Shown here in pieces: positions 9,031-15,893 of a stretch of DNA of 21,115 bases. Source of the DNA: an uncultured bacterium (GTDB lineage: Bacteria; Cyanobacteriota; Vampirovibrionia; Gastranaerophilales; Gastranaerophilaceae). Both the position numbers and the translations under genes were made by a program. Under the pieces are notes generated by a model, which ran no database searches, was not told the origin of the DNA, and saw only the letters and a list, made by a program, of their open reading frames with translations. The stretch's first letter is position 1. Every line of letters starts with the position of its first letter. Where the stretch lies: NCBI GenBank assembly GCA_902489575.1, contig CABUAQ010000026.1:1-21115 (forward strand), written 5' to 3'.

Positions 9031-9060
9031 TTAATGCAAATTAACATAAATTAATGGATC
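9031..9060 (+). repeat. Three TTAA decamers in helical phase
   Basis: TTAATGCAAA (9031), TTAACATAAA (9041) and TTAATGGATC (9051) repeat at exactly 10-bp steps, putting TTAA on one face of the helix 60-90 bp upstream of the predicted promoter. This could bind an activator or bend the DNA, but base composition makes TTAA common here. Confidence 0.35.
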
Positions 9061-9120
9061 GGAAATGCTTAACATGTGGCGATATTCGAGCTTGTTGTTA
9101 AATATTCCGAATTTAAACAC

Positions 9121-9149
9121 TTGTATTTTTATAAAAATAATATTATAAT
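9121..9149 (+). promoter_or_regulatory. Predicted sigma-70-type promoter of the autotransporter gene
   Basis: TTGTAT (9121-9126), a 17-nt spacer and a perfect TATAAT (9144-9149) predict transcription starting near 9156 and a leader of about 140 nt before the ATG at 9298. The -35 matches consensus at only three of six bases, so an activator may be needed. Confidence 0.6.
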
Positions 9150-9152
9150 AGT

Positions 9153-9178
9153 ATTGTATATCCTTTTAGATATACAAT
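9153..9178 (+). promoter_or_regulatory. 10-bp perfect inverted repeat on the predicted transcription start
   Basis: ATTGTATATC (9153-9162), loop CTTTTA and GATATACAAT (9169-9178) are exact complements. The left arm covers the predicted +1, where a repressor would block polymerase. As RNA it would form a hairpin at the extreme 5' end and could stabilise the messenger. It is not followed by a T-run, so it is not a terminator. Confidence 0.55.
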
Positions 9179-9230
9179 GTTGCAAAAAGTAAAATTTTAC
9201 CCGAAAAGCTAAAGAAAGCCGAAGTGAAAG

Positions 9231-9249
9231 TCGATATAAAAAATATCGA
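9231..9249 (+). promoter_or_regulatory. Hairpin in the autotransporter leader
   Basis: TCGATAT, an AAAAA loop and ATATCGA form a perfect 7-bp stem about 35 nt upstream of the ribosome site. It may influence messenger stability or translation; no known riboswitch is recognised. Confidence 0.4.
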
Positions 9250-9297
9250 TAATAGTGAACTAACATGAGGATGATGAAGTATGAAAAGGAAACAGAT

Positions 9298-12200
9298 ATG
9301 CGAAAAGTCAACTGTAGAGCGAGTTTTCGGGGGGGGGTAACCCTTAAGGCCCTGACTGCAGCGGCACTTGTAGGGTGTTTGGCTATAGGAGCTCAAGCAC
9401 AGCCTGCGTTGCAATCCGAAACTACTCAGCCTCAACTTGCCCCTGTGCCAAAATCCGATGCCGAAAAAGCTTATACATTAACAAAAGTGGATGCCAAGGG
9501 CGAAAATACAATAACAAAATTTGAATATGACAAAACAACAGGGAAAATAACCCCTGTATATTACCGTGTAGACTTGGCAAAAACCGTATATGGATCAGGT
9601 GATGGTGTAAGATACTATGGCTGGTCAAACAATGTTTCCGGAGAGCGAGTTTTTGGCGAAGTTCCAAAAGCTCAAGCTGATATTACCGCAAAATACGATA
9701 CTGCCAATTTACAATCTCACATTTCTGTTGGGTATGATGATGAAAAATCATCTATTAATGGTGATTTTTTAACTAATACAGATACGCGTGGCGGAGCAAT
9801 ACTTAATGAAGGCTTAATAAACAATATTACCGGAGATTTTATTGGAAATAGTGCAGGTGATGATGGTGGTGCTATATACAATAAAGGCGGAATAAATAAC
9901 ATTACCGGTAACTTTATCGGAAATAGTGCATTATTTGAAGGCGGAGCTATTTATGTTTATGCGAATATTCCTAGAAGCTATGAGGAGGAGCCTTATAGTA
10001 TAGGTAGTATAACAGGAAATTTTATTGGAAATAAAGTTGAAGGTTCTGAGTCTGGCTATTCAGGCGGTGGTGCAATTGCTAGTGAGTATAGGATAGGTGA
10101 TATTAAAGGCGATTTTATTGCAAACTCTGTTCAAAACAGAAAAGAAGCTTATGGCGGTGCCGTGTATAATTACGACTACCATGCATCAATAGATAGTATT
10201 ACCGGAGATTTTATCGGGAATTATACTGATGCAGGTAATTTTGCTTATGGCGGAGCAATTTTTAACAGTGGCGATATCGGTATTATTACCGGAGACTTTA
10301 TAGGTAATTCTTCTCAAGCAAATTATGGTGCTATGGGAGGGGCTATTTTAAATTCTCAAGGTAATATTGGTGATATTAAAGGTAATTTTATAAATAATTC
10401 TGTAGCAGGTGATGTTGCTTATGGCGGAGCAATAACAAATGCGCAAAATAGATTTTCAATTGATGTACGTATGGCTCAAGAGTATCGAATAAATTCTATC
10501 ACAGGTGATTTTATCGGGAACAGAGCTCAAGGTGAATATGATGCAGTCGGAGGAGCTTTGTTTAATGACGATATCATAGGTTCAGTCAGCGGGAATTTTA
10601 TCCAAAATTCTGCAGTTGCAAATGACTTCGCTGCTGGCGGTGCTGTTGCAAATAATGGTTGGATAGGTATGGAGGAACCTGACGGGGTTAACGGTTATAT
10701 AGATGTAGATAAGGTGACTCTGGTTTCTCCTGACGGAAGTCAAAGTATAACTATATATCAAAAATCAAAAGGCCCGCTTTCATTATCCTCTGTGCAAAAT
10801 AAGAAAAATTTTATAGATGAAATGATTGAAGATGGTTATAAGATTGGCTTTATTAATAATCAGGGTTCCCAACAAGCTCCAGATGAAGAAAGCTGGCAAT
10901 ATGCTTTGGAGTTACTTGAAGAAAAGTTAACTTCAGGTGATGTTGTTCTGGCTGAAGATTTTGAAAAATATGAAGATATTATGTATGAACCAACATCAAG
11001 TTTTAAGAATAGTTCATTTATAGGTAACTCTGCTGTTGCCAAAGGTGAAGACGGAGAAGCCAGAGGCGGTGCTATTTTTACAAATAATTCTTTGATACTT
11101 GAAGCAACTGATGGTTATACATCCGTAATTTCCGGCAACTATGTCGAGGATAGAAACGGCAAACGTCCTGAGGCTATATATGTGAATAATGGTGCGCTAG
11201 TCTTTTCTGCGAAAAAGAACGGTAAATTTGTGATAGATGATGTTATCAACGGTGTAAATTACGATGTTGCGTTTACGGGTGATAAAACCGGTAAAATCTA
11301 TCTTAACAATAATATAATCGCAGAAGAAATGCTACAGCCTGCATCTTTACTTTCTGATCGCTTGCAACAAATGGATACAGGTAATCCAGGGGTATATTTA
11401 GATAAAGTTACACTTACTTTAGGACGAGATTCAGTACTTGATAATACTAATTTAGGTTTGAATTCCGGTACATTCTCAATGGTAAATAATCAGGTAGGTG
11501 TATCATCTCCTAATCAATTATTTCTTATGGGAGATACAAACTTTGTCGCAGATGTTGACCTTGCAAAAGGTGAAATGGACAGATTTGAGGCAAATAGCTA
11601 CGGGGATAATCCTCAGCCGGGCAGAGAAACGATGCCAGATCCTTCTCGTCACTATGGCAATCTTCACGTAACAGGCTTAAATATGTTGAGTGATGCTCCT
11701 GAAAATCAAGATATGACAGAAATATACTTTGCCCAAATCGGTTTAAAGGACAATGTAGTAAACGGAGTAAGTCAGACACCTACAGACTATCAAACAAAAG
11801 CATATACTCCGATTTATCAATACAATGTAATGTATGATAACAGAAATGACGGCGGATATTTCTTGTTTACAAAAGGTGATAAAATCTTTGTGCCTGATGA
11901 TAACGGCGGAACAGTAGTAAAACCGACGCCGGGAGGTAATGCCAGTGATGCTTTTAACCCGAGTGTATTGTCAAGTCCTGTGGCAGCACAGGTCGGTGCG
12001 TACGCTGCACAAAACGCAGCATTTAGTTACGCGTTTCAGCACGCAGATTCCTTTATGCCTCTGCCGTCATCAGAACGTTTTGCAATACGAAATAATAACA
12101 GATATGCAATAACCGGAGGAGATAATCTTTCCCCAAGTTTGAATGATTTCCACGACAGAGCAATCTGGGTACGTCCTTATACAAGTTTTGAAAGTATTCC

Positions 12201-13077
12201 TTTGAAGAACGGTCCAAAAGTAGATACAATTACCTATGGTACCTTGATCGGCGGAGATAGTAATTTTAAAGAACTTCGTAATGGCTGGGGAACAGTATTT
12301 ACCGCGTACGCAGGTTATAACGGTTCAAGCCAGAATTATTCAGGTGTAAGTACATATCAAAACGGCGGCTTGCTCGGTGTTACTCAAACATTTTATAAAG
12401 GTAACTTCTTCTCTGCTTTAACCGCAAGTGCAGGTGCAAGTGCAGGTGAAAGTCATAATATGTACGGGCATGAAAACTTTAGTATGTTGATGGCAGGTGT
12501 CGCAAATAAAACAGGCTATAATTTTGAGTTTAAAGATGGTAAATATATAATTCAGCCAACAATGCAGCTGGCATATAGTTTCGTGAATACATTTGATTAC
12601 AGAAACAGTGCAGGTGTTAAGATTAAATCAGATCCGCTTCATGCAATTCAGATAAATCCAAATGTGCGTTTTATTGCAAACTTGAAAAACGGCTGGCAGC
12701 CGTACGCAAGTGTTGGGATGGTATGGAATTTGTTGGATCAGACAAGCGTAACTGCCAATGATGTGAAATTGCCGGAAATGAGTATCAAACCTTATGTAGA
12801 ATATGGTTTGGGCGTGCAGCGCCGCTGGAAGGATAAGTATACCGGATTCTTACAGGCAATGGTTCGTAACGGAGGCCGGAACGGTGTAGCACTCACAGCA
12901 GGTTTTAGATGGGCGCTTGGTAATGACGGCAAAGCGATAAATAGCAATGAAAAAGTAGAAAACACCAAATCCCGCAAAATAGTAAAACAACTGACTCCGG
13001 AACAGCGCACAGCCCTGGGGGCTAAACCGCAAAATACAACCCGTACAGTCTCAAAAGGTGTTTTGAAACAGTTATAA
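9298..13077 (+). CDS. Pmp-like autotransporter (type V secretion) with GGAI/FxxN beta-helix repeats and a poly-G tract
   Basis: Surface protein, probably an adhesin or antigen, that exports its own passenger through a C-terminal barrel. The ATG at 9298 is chosen because AAAAGGA lies 7 nt upstream; the ATG at 9265 would add 11 residues and has no ribosome site. Residues 1-35 are a signal peptide (basic start, LTAAALVGCLAIGAQA). From about residue 155 come about eleven units of GDFIGNxx...GGAIxN, with FxxN and GGA(I/V/L) tetrapeptides as in chlamydial polymorphic membrane proteins; an acidic insert of about 100 residues separates the tenth and eleventh. A further passenger region of about 350 residues follows, then an autotransporter barrel at about 954-1207, then an unusual 52-residue hydrophilic tail after GFRWAL. 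A run of nine G lies in the signal-peptide codons. The gene is monocistronic, with its own promoter and terminator. The ligand is unknown. Confidence 0.9.
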   Translation: MRKVNCRASFRGGVTLKALTAAALVGCLAIGAQAQPALQSETTQPQLAPVPKSDAEKAYTLTKVDAKGENTITKFEYDKTTGKITPVYYRVDLAKTVYGSGDGVRYYGWSNNVSGERVFGEVPKAQADITAKYDTANLQSHISVGYDDEKSSINGDFLTNTDTRGGAILNEGLINNITGDFIGNSAGDDGGAIYNKGGINNITGNFIGNSALFEGGAIYVYANIPRSYEEEPYSIGSITGNFIGNKVEGSESGYSGGGAIASEYRIGDIKGDFIANSVQNRKEAYGGAVYNYDYHASIDSITGDFIGNYTDAGNFAYGGAIFNSGDIGIITGDFIGNSSQANYGAMGGAILNSQGNIGDIKGNFINNSVAGDVAYGGAITNAQNRFSIDVRMAQEYRINSITGDFIGNRAQGEYDAVGGALFNDDIIGSVSGNFIQNSAVANDFAAGGAVANNGWIGMEEPDGVNGYIDVDKVTLVSPDGSQSITIYQKSKGPLSLSSVQNKKNFIDEMIEDGYKIGFINNQGSQQAPDEESWQYALELLEEKLTSGDVVLAEDFEKYEDIMYEPTSSFKNSSFIGNSAVAKGEDGEARGGAIFTNNSLILEATDGYTSVISGNYVEDRNGKRPEAIYVNNGALVFSAKKNGKFVIDDVINGVNYDVAFTGDKTGKIYLNNNIIAEEMLQPASLLSDRLQQMDTGNPGVYLDKVTLTLGRDSVLDNTNLGLNSGTFSMVNNQVGVSSPNQLFLMGDTNFVADVDLAKGEMDRFEANSYGDNPQPGRETMPDPSRHYGNLHVTGLNMLSDAPENQDMTEIYFAQIGLKDNVVNGVSQTPTDYQTKAYTPIYQYNVMYDNRNDGGYFLFTKGDKIFVPDDNGGTVVKPTPGGNASDAFNPSVLSSPVAAQVGAYAAQNAAFSYAFQHADSFMPLPSSERFAIRNNNRYAITGGDNLSPSLNDFHDRAIWVRPYTSFESIPLKNGPKVDTITYGTLIGGDSNFKELRNGWGTVFTAYAGYNGSSQNYSGVSTYQNGGLLGVTQTFYKGNFFSALTASAGASAGESHNMYGHENFSMLMAGVANKTGYNFEFKDGKYIIQPTMQLAYSFVNTFDYRNSAGVKIKSDPLHAIQINPNVRFIANLKNGWQPYASVGMVWNLLDQTSVTANDVKLPEMSIKPYVEYGLGVQRRWKDKYTGFLQAMVRNGGRNGVALTAGFRWALGNDGKAINSNEKVENTKSRKIVKQLTPEQRTALGAKPQNTTRTVSKGVLKQL
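9329..9337 (+). repeat. Poly-G tract (G9) in the signal-peptide codons: candidate phase-variation switch
   Basis: Nine consecutive G, read as (C)GG GGG GGG G(TA), follow codon 10 of the autotransporter. In the 8-G frame TAA (9338-9340) is read at once; in the 10-G frame TAA (9345-9347) is read three codons on. Only lengths equal to 9 modulo 3 keep the gene open. It is the longest G-run in an otherwise AT-rich window. Slipped-strand mispairing in such tracts is a known cause of surface-antigen switching. Confidence 0.85.
9754..11090 (+). repeat. Coding repeats: about eleven FxxN...GGA(I/V/L) beta-helix units
   Basis: Units begin with (T/K/S)G(D/N)F(I/L)xN and contain GGAI, GGAV or GGAL 10-20 residues later; I count ten nearly contiguous units up to about 10660 and one more near 11005-11090. 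Spacing varies because of inserted loops. Each unit probably forms one or two turns of a right-handed beta-helix. The DNA copies have drifted, so recombination between them is less likely than slippage at the G-tract. Confidence 0.8.
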
Positions 13078-13104
13078 AATATCCGTTTTGGGATAAATTA
13101 TGCA

Positions 13105-13150
13105 GCGATACTCTGATTAAATCAATCAGAGTATCGCTTTTATTTTTATT
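13105..13150 (+). terminator. Strong Rho-independent terminator of the autotransporter gene
   Basis: GCGATACTCTGATT (13105-13118), loop AAATC and AATCAGAGTATCGC (13124-13137) form a perfect 14-bp stem followed by TTTTATTTTTATT. It lies 27 nt after the stop and separates the autotransporter from the recombinase gene. Confidence 0.93.
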
Positions 13151-13181
13151 TAACTATTCAATTTTTTACTTTAAGTGTATA

Positions 13182-14069
13182 ATGAAGTTTATGAATGATA
13201 TGCAATACTTAGCTGAATATCTGGAATATTTGGAGATAGAAAAAGGTCTTTCAAAGAATACAACTGATGCATATAGGTGTGATCTGACTGATTTTATTGA
13301 CTTTTGTTCATCAAGAAATGTTTTTCAAATTACGGATATTGAAAGATCAGATTTGAATTCCTATATATTGAAGTTGAGAGAAGAAAATTATTCACCTTCA
13401 AGTGTTACCAGAAAAGTTGCATCTTTAAGAGGTTTTTTCAAATGGTTTTGCGCAAATGAGTATGGTGTTAAAAATCCTGCACAAACTCTTGAACAACCAA
13501 AATTACCTAAAAAACTTCCTAAAGTTATGACTGTCGATGAACTTGAAACAATATTAAACTCGGATTTATCTCCCGTAGAAGTATTAATTGTAGAACTTCT
13601 TTATGGCTGCGGGCTTAGAGTTTCTGAACTGGTGAATTTGCGCCTTAATAATATTGATATTAATTCAAAGTATATTCAATGTTTTGGTAAGGGTTCAAAG
13701 GAAAGAATTGTGCCATTTGGCAAGAAGGCAGCTGATGCAATAAATATGTATCTGAAGGTTCGTGATGTTATTGTCCTGAAAAATAACTTGTCTGATAATA
13801 AAATATTGTTTCTTAAAGACAATGGCAAACAGATTTCACGCCAAGATGTTTATAATTTTATAAGGGAGCAGGGCAAGAAAATTCACAAACATGTTTCCCC
13901 CCATACGCTTCGTCACAGTTTTGCTACTCATTTATTGGAAAATGGTGCGGATTTAAGAGTTGTGCAAGAGCTTTTAGGGCATAGCGATGTTTCAACAACG
14001 CAATTATACACCCATATTACTAAAAAACGGTTAAAAGAAGTCTACTTTGCAATAAATAACGGCTCGTGA
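13182..14069 (+). CDS. xerD: Tyrosine recombinase of the XerC/XerD type
   Basis: Site-specific recombinase that resolves chromosome dimers at dif, or a close relative. Residues 1-100 are the SAM-like core-binding domain (LEYLEIEKGLSKNTTDAYRCDL), and 110-295 the catalytic domain. All six active-site residues are visible: R146 (CGLRVSEL), K170 (GKGSKER), H241 and R244 (SPHTLRHS), H267 (LLGHSD) and nucleophile Y276 (TTQLYTH). Its 295 aa and full core fit Xer rather than a phage integrase; whether it is XerC, XerD or a single XerA-like enzyme cannot be decided. No ribosome site precedes the ATG at 13182, and a TATAAT box (13178-13183) overlaps it, so the true start may be the ATG at 13191 or 13200. 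No phage or integron genes lie nearby. Confidence 0.92.
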   Translation: MKFMNDMQYLAEYLEYLEIEKGLSKNTTDAYRCDLTDFIDFCSSRNVFQITDIERSDLNSYILKLREENYSPSSVTRKVASLRGFFKWFCANEYGVKNPAQTLEQPKLPKKLPKVMTVDELETILNSDLSPVEVLIVELLYGCGLRVSELVNLRLNNIDINSKYIQCFGKGSKERIVPFGKKAADAINMYLKVRDVIVLKNNLSDNKILFLKDNGKQISRQDVYNFIREQGKKIHKHVSPHTLRHSFATHLLENGADLRVVQELLGHSDVSTTQLYTHITKKRLKEVYFAINNGS

Positions 14070-14081
14070 TAATATGATGGT

Positions 14082-14798
14082 ATGCTTAATGTTTTTATTT
14101 CAGGATTAACACCTAACTCAGGGAAGACAGTTGTCACTGCAGGTTTAGCTGCTACTATGCAGAGTCTTTCATATTCAACAAGCGTATACAAACCTATACA
14201 GTTACGTGCCGGAACAGAATTAGGAACCAGATCCTCCGGGGATTTGGCTGTAGTTAAATCGTTTGACCCTAATATAAAAACATTATCAACCTACTTTTTA
14301 TCCGGTTCCTGTTCTCCCTTTGTCGGGGCTTATGAAGATGGGGTTAAAATTGATTTAAATATTATTCGAAATGAGTATCAAAATGTATTAGAGAATTCTG
14401 AGTGTAATATTGTAGAAGGCGGAAATAGTATATCCTCCCCGATAATGGAGTATGTTACAGAAATTGATATAGTAAAAACTCTCAGAGCTCCGCTGGTTCT
14501 TATTGTTAATCCGTTTAAATCTTCCATTGATAGTGTTATATCAGGATTGGAGTATATAAAATTTCATAGGGTTAATTTTGCGGGAATTATAATAACTCAG
14601 TTTGATGAGAATTCTGAAGATCTTGAGAAAAAATATTTTCCCCAAATTATTCAACAGTATTCCGATGCAAAAATTCTCGGGGTGTTGCCTGATTATTGTA
14701 AAGCTGATGTATGTCAGGCTGAAGTTATTTCTGATATCCTGACTAACATAAATATAGAAGAGTTATTTGGGGTTAAGATTGCTAAATTAAATGTTTAA
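14082..14798 (+). CDS. BioD-like P-loop ATPase (dethiobiotin synthetase family)
   Basis: P-loop protein of the dethiobiotin synthetase/CobQ-like superfamily. The P-loop GLTPNSGKT (residues 8-16), YKP with K37, the SSGD segment with D54 and VEGG with E112 align with landmarks of BioD, which makes dethiobiotin from DAPA, CO2 and ATP. Differences matter: BioD usually has an Asp-Thr-Asp/Gly-Val before GKT and VEGAGG, while this protein has TPNS and VEGGNS. No other biotin gene is in the window. It may be a genuine BioD, or a relative such as the BioD-like N-terminal domain found in some phosphotransacetylases; at 238 aa it has no extra domain. It starts 12 nt after the recombinase stop with no Shine-Dalgarno and ends just before a convergent hairpin. 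Confidence 0.7.
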   Translation: MLNVFISGLTPNSGKTVVTAGLAATMQSLSYSTSVYKPIQLRAGTELGTRSSGDLAVVKSFDPNIKTLSTYFLSGSCSPFVGAYEDGVKIDLNIIRNEYQNVLENSECNIVEGGNSISSPIMEYVTEIDIVKTLRAPLVLIVNPFKSSIDSVISGLEYIKFHRVNFAGIIITQFDENSEDLEKKYFPQIIQQYSDAKILGVLPDYCKADVCQAEVISDILTNINIEELFGVKIAKLNV

Positions 14799-14815
14799 AT
14801 GTTTATCAATCGATA

Positions 14816-14841
14816 AAGGTTCCGAAACCTTTCGGAACCTT
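14816..14841. terminator. 12-bp hairpin between convergent genes
   Basis: AAGGTTCCGAAA (14816-14827) and TTTCGGAACCTT (14830-14841) are exact complements. The hairpin sits between the BioD-like gene (+) and the small unknown gene (-). Neither side has a convincing T-run, so it may stop transcription poorly, need Rho, or protect 3' ends. Confidence 0.55.
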
Positions 14842-14879
14842 GTATATATGAAAAATGTTTAATTTAAATAATTCAGCTA

Positions 14880-15266
14880 TTAGCTCAGAGCCATTAAAGC
14901 TTTTACAGAGCGTGCATTTTCTTTTACTTCTTCATCAAAACTGTCTGAAGAAATTGTGTTTTCAAGAACTTTCATTGCTTCTTCTTTATTTTCCAGTGAA
15001 AGCAGTTCATTTATTGTACTCATTGCAACGATTGTAGACATATCATTGATACCCTTTCCTCTATTTGCAATTACTACTGATAATGAATCATGTTCATTTC
15101 TTTTAACTAAAGCACGCGATGTCAGTTCTCTTACTTCATCAATTGAAGAATTTGTACCAATTTCTTCCAGTACGGCAACTGAATCCGGATTTGGATTAAT
15201 TGTTAATGACTCGATAATATTACTTACTTTGTTAAAGTTCTTATTATTTTTCATTGAGTTTTCCAT
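14880..15266 (-). CDS. Uncharacterised 128-aa helical protein
   Basis: I do not recognise a family. The protein is hydrophilic, acidic and predicted all-helical, with no signal peptide, membrane segment or cysteine. Two stretches (residues about 30-55 and 75-105) look like helix pairs of a HEAT/ARM-like scaffold (SVAVLEEIGTNSSIDEVREL and EEAMKVLENTISSDSFDEEV), which would suit protein-protein contact. The ATG at 15266 is well supported: AAGGAG lies 8 nt upstream. It begins 12 nt after the stop of the 174-aa gene upstream, so the two form an operon; its ribosome site lies in that gap. Its function is unknown. Confidence 0.75.
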   Translation of the reverse strand: MENSMKNNKNFNKVSNIIESLTINPNPDSVAVLEEIGTNSSIDEVRELTSRALVKRNEHDSLSVVIANRGKGINDMSTIVAMSTINELLSLENKEEAMKVLENTISSDSFDEEVKENARSVKALMALS

Positions 15267-15278
15267 TTATTGTTCTCC

Positions 15279-15803
15279 TTACGCCGCTTGTACCATATCA
15301 GCTTCAAGAGCTTTTATACTTTCTGCTAACATTGGTTTAACTTCCATGTGAGGATCCATTTTTGCAAGCTTAGCGATTTCTTTTTCGCGGCTGTTTACAA
15401 AGAATGTTGAGATATCTCTTTTTAGTACATCTTTAGCTCCATCTAAAGATACTTCTTTATTTCCTAATTCATGGATTTTATTCCAGGCACTTACCAGACC
15501 GTCTTTCATTCTCATACCGAAAGCTTTTATTGATTCAATACCTTCGTAGAATCTGTTACCAAAGTCGCTGATTGAACCTACAAATGTTGAATAAATTCTT
15601 TTTGAACTTGCGGTAAGGTTTCCTGTAAAGTTTATTTTGCTGCTTTCTTTAGATTTGCTTGATTCAAATACATCTTCTGTTAAGATATTTTTTTGAAAGT
15701 TAGATGCTGCAAAAGGATTACTTGTTCTTGCAACATTCTGTTCTGTTACGCTCGTATTGAAAATACGATGGCTTAACTGATTAATTTTTTCAATTGCTGA
15801 CAT
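15279..15803 (-). CDS. Uncharacterised 174-aa protein, first gene of a two-gene operon
   Basis: No family recognised. The N-terminal 65 residues are polar, rich in Ser and Asn and probably disordered, ending in KINFTGN. The rest (about 66-174) is amphipathic helix with several Lys-Glu-rich segments. There is no signal peptide or membrane segment, so export by the general pathway is unlikely. AGAGG lies about 8 nt before the ATG at 15803, which fixes the start. The gene is divergent from mazG across a 90-nt gap, where a TATGAT box on this strand (15843-15848) could be its -10. The partner gene follows after 12 nt. Together they look like a lineage-specific pair of unknown job. Confidence 0.72.
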   Translation of the reverse strand: MSAIEKINQLSHRIFNTSVTEQNVARTSNPFAASNFQKNILTEDVFESSKSKESSKINFTGNLTASSKRIYSTFVGSISDFGNRFYEGIESIKAFGMRMKDGLVSAWNKIHELGNKEVSLDGAKDVLKRDISTFFVNSREKEIAKLAKMDPHMEVKPMLAESIKALEADMVQAA

Positions 15804-15842
15804 ATATTAAACCTCTTTCTAGATTATCCACGTATTAAGTCT

Positions 15843-15848
15843 ATCATA
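15843..15848 (-). promoter_or_regulatory. Possible -10 box of the two-gene operon
   Basis: TATGAT on the minus strand matches five of six consensus bases and would give a leader of about 30 nt before the ATG at 15803. No clear -35 is seen at 16-18 nt spacing. Confidence 0.3.
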
Positions 15849-15893
15849 GTGTGTATTTTTTAAATCCACCTTTTGAATGATTTGTGTTAAAAT

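Larger units (their letters stand above)
8973..9297 (+). other. 325-nt gene-free region: promoter and structured leader of the autotransporter gene
   Basis: No coding region is supported. From left to right it holds three TTAA decamers (9031-9060), a promoter (9121-9149), a 10-bp inverted repeat (9153-9178), the 12-bp palindrome GTAAAATTTTAC (9189-9200), a second hairpin (9231-9249) and the ribosome site AAAAGGA (9284-9290). I see no terminator for the dGTPase gene; an AT-only inverted repeat (8972-8980 with 9006-9014) is too weak to count as one. Confidence 0.6.

Noticed and set aside
9265..9297. Longer autotransporter start at the ATG at 9265
   Set aside because: It has no ribosome site, while the ATG at 9298 has AAAAGGA 7 nt upstream and gives a cleaner signal peptide. 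Both starts precede the G-tract, so the switch argument does not depend on this choice.
13182..14069. Recombinase as an integrase marking a mobile element or integron
   Set aside because: The protein is a full Xer-type enzyme among housekeeping genes, with no attachment-site duplications, cassette array or phage genes visible.
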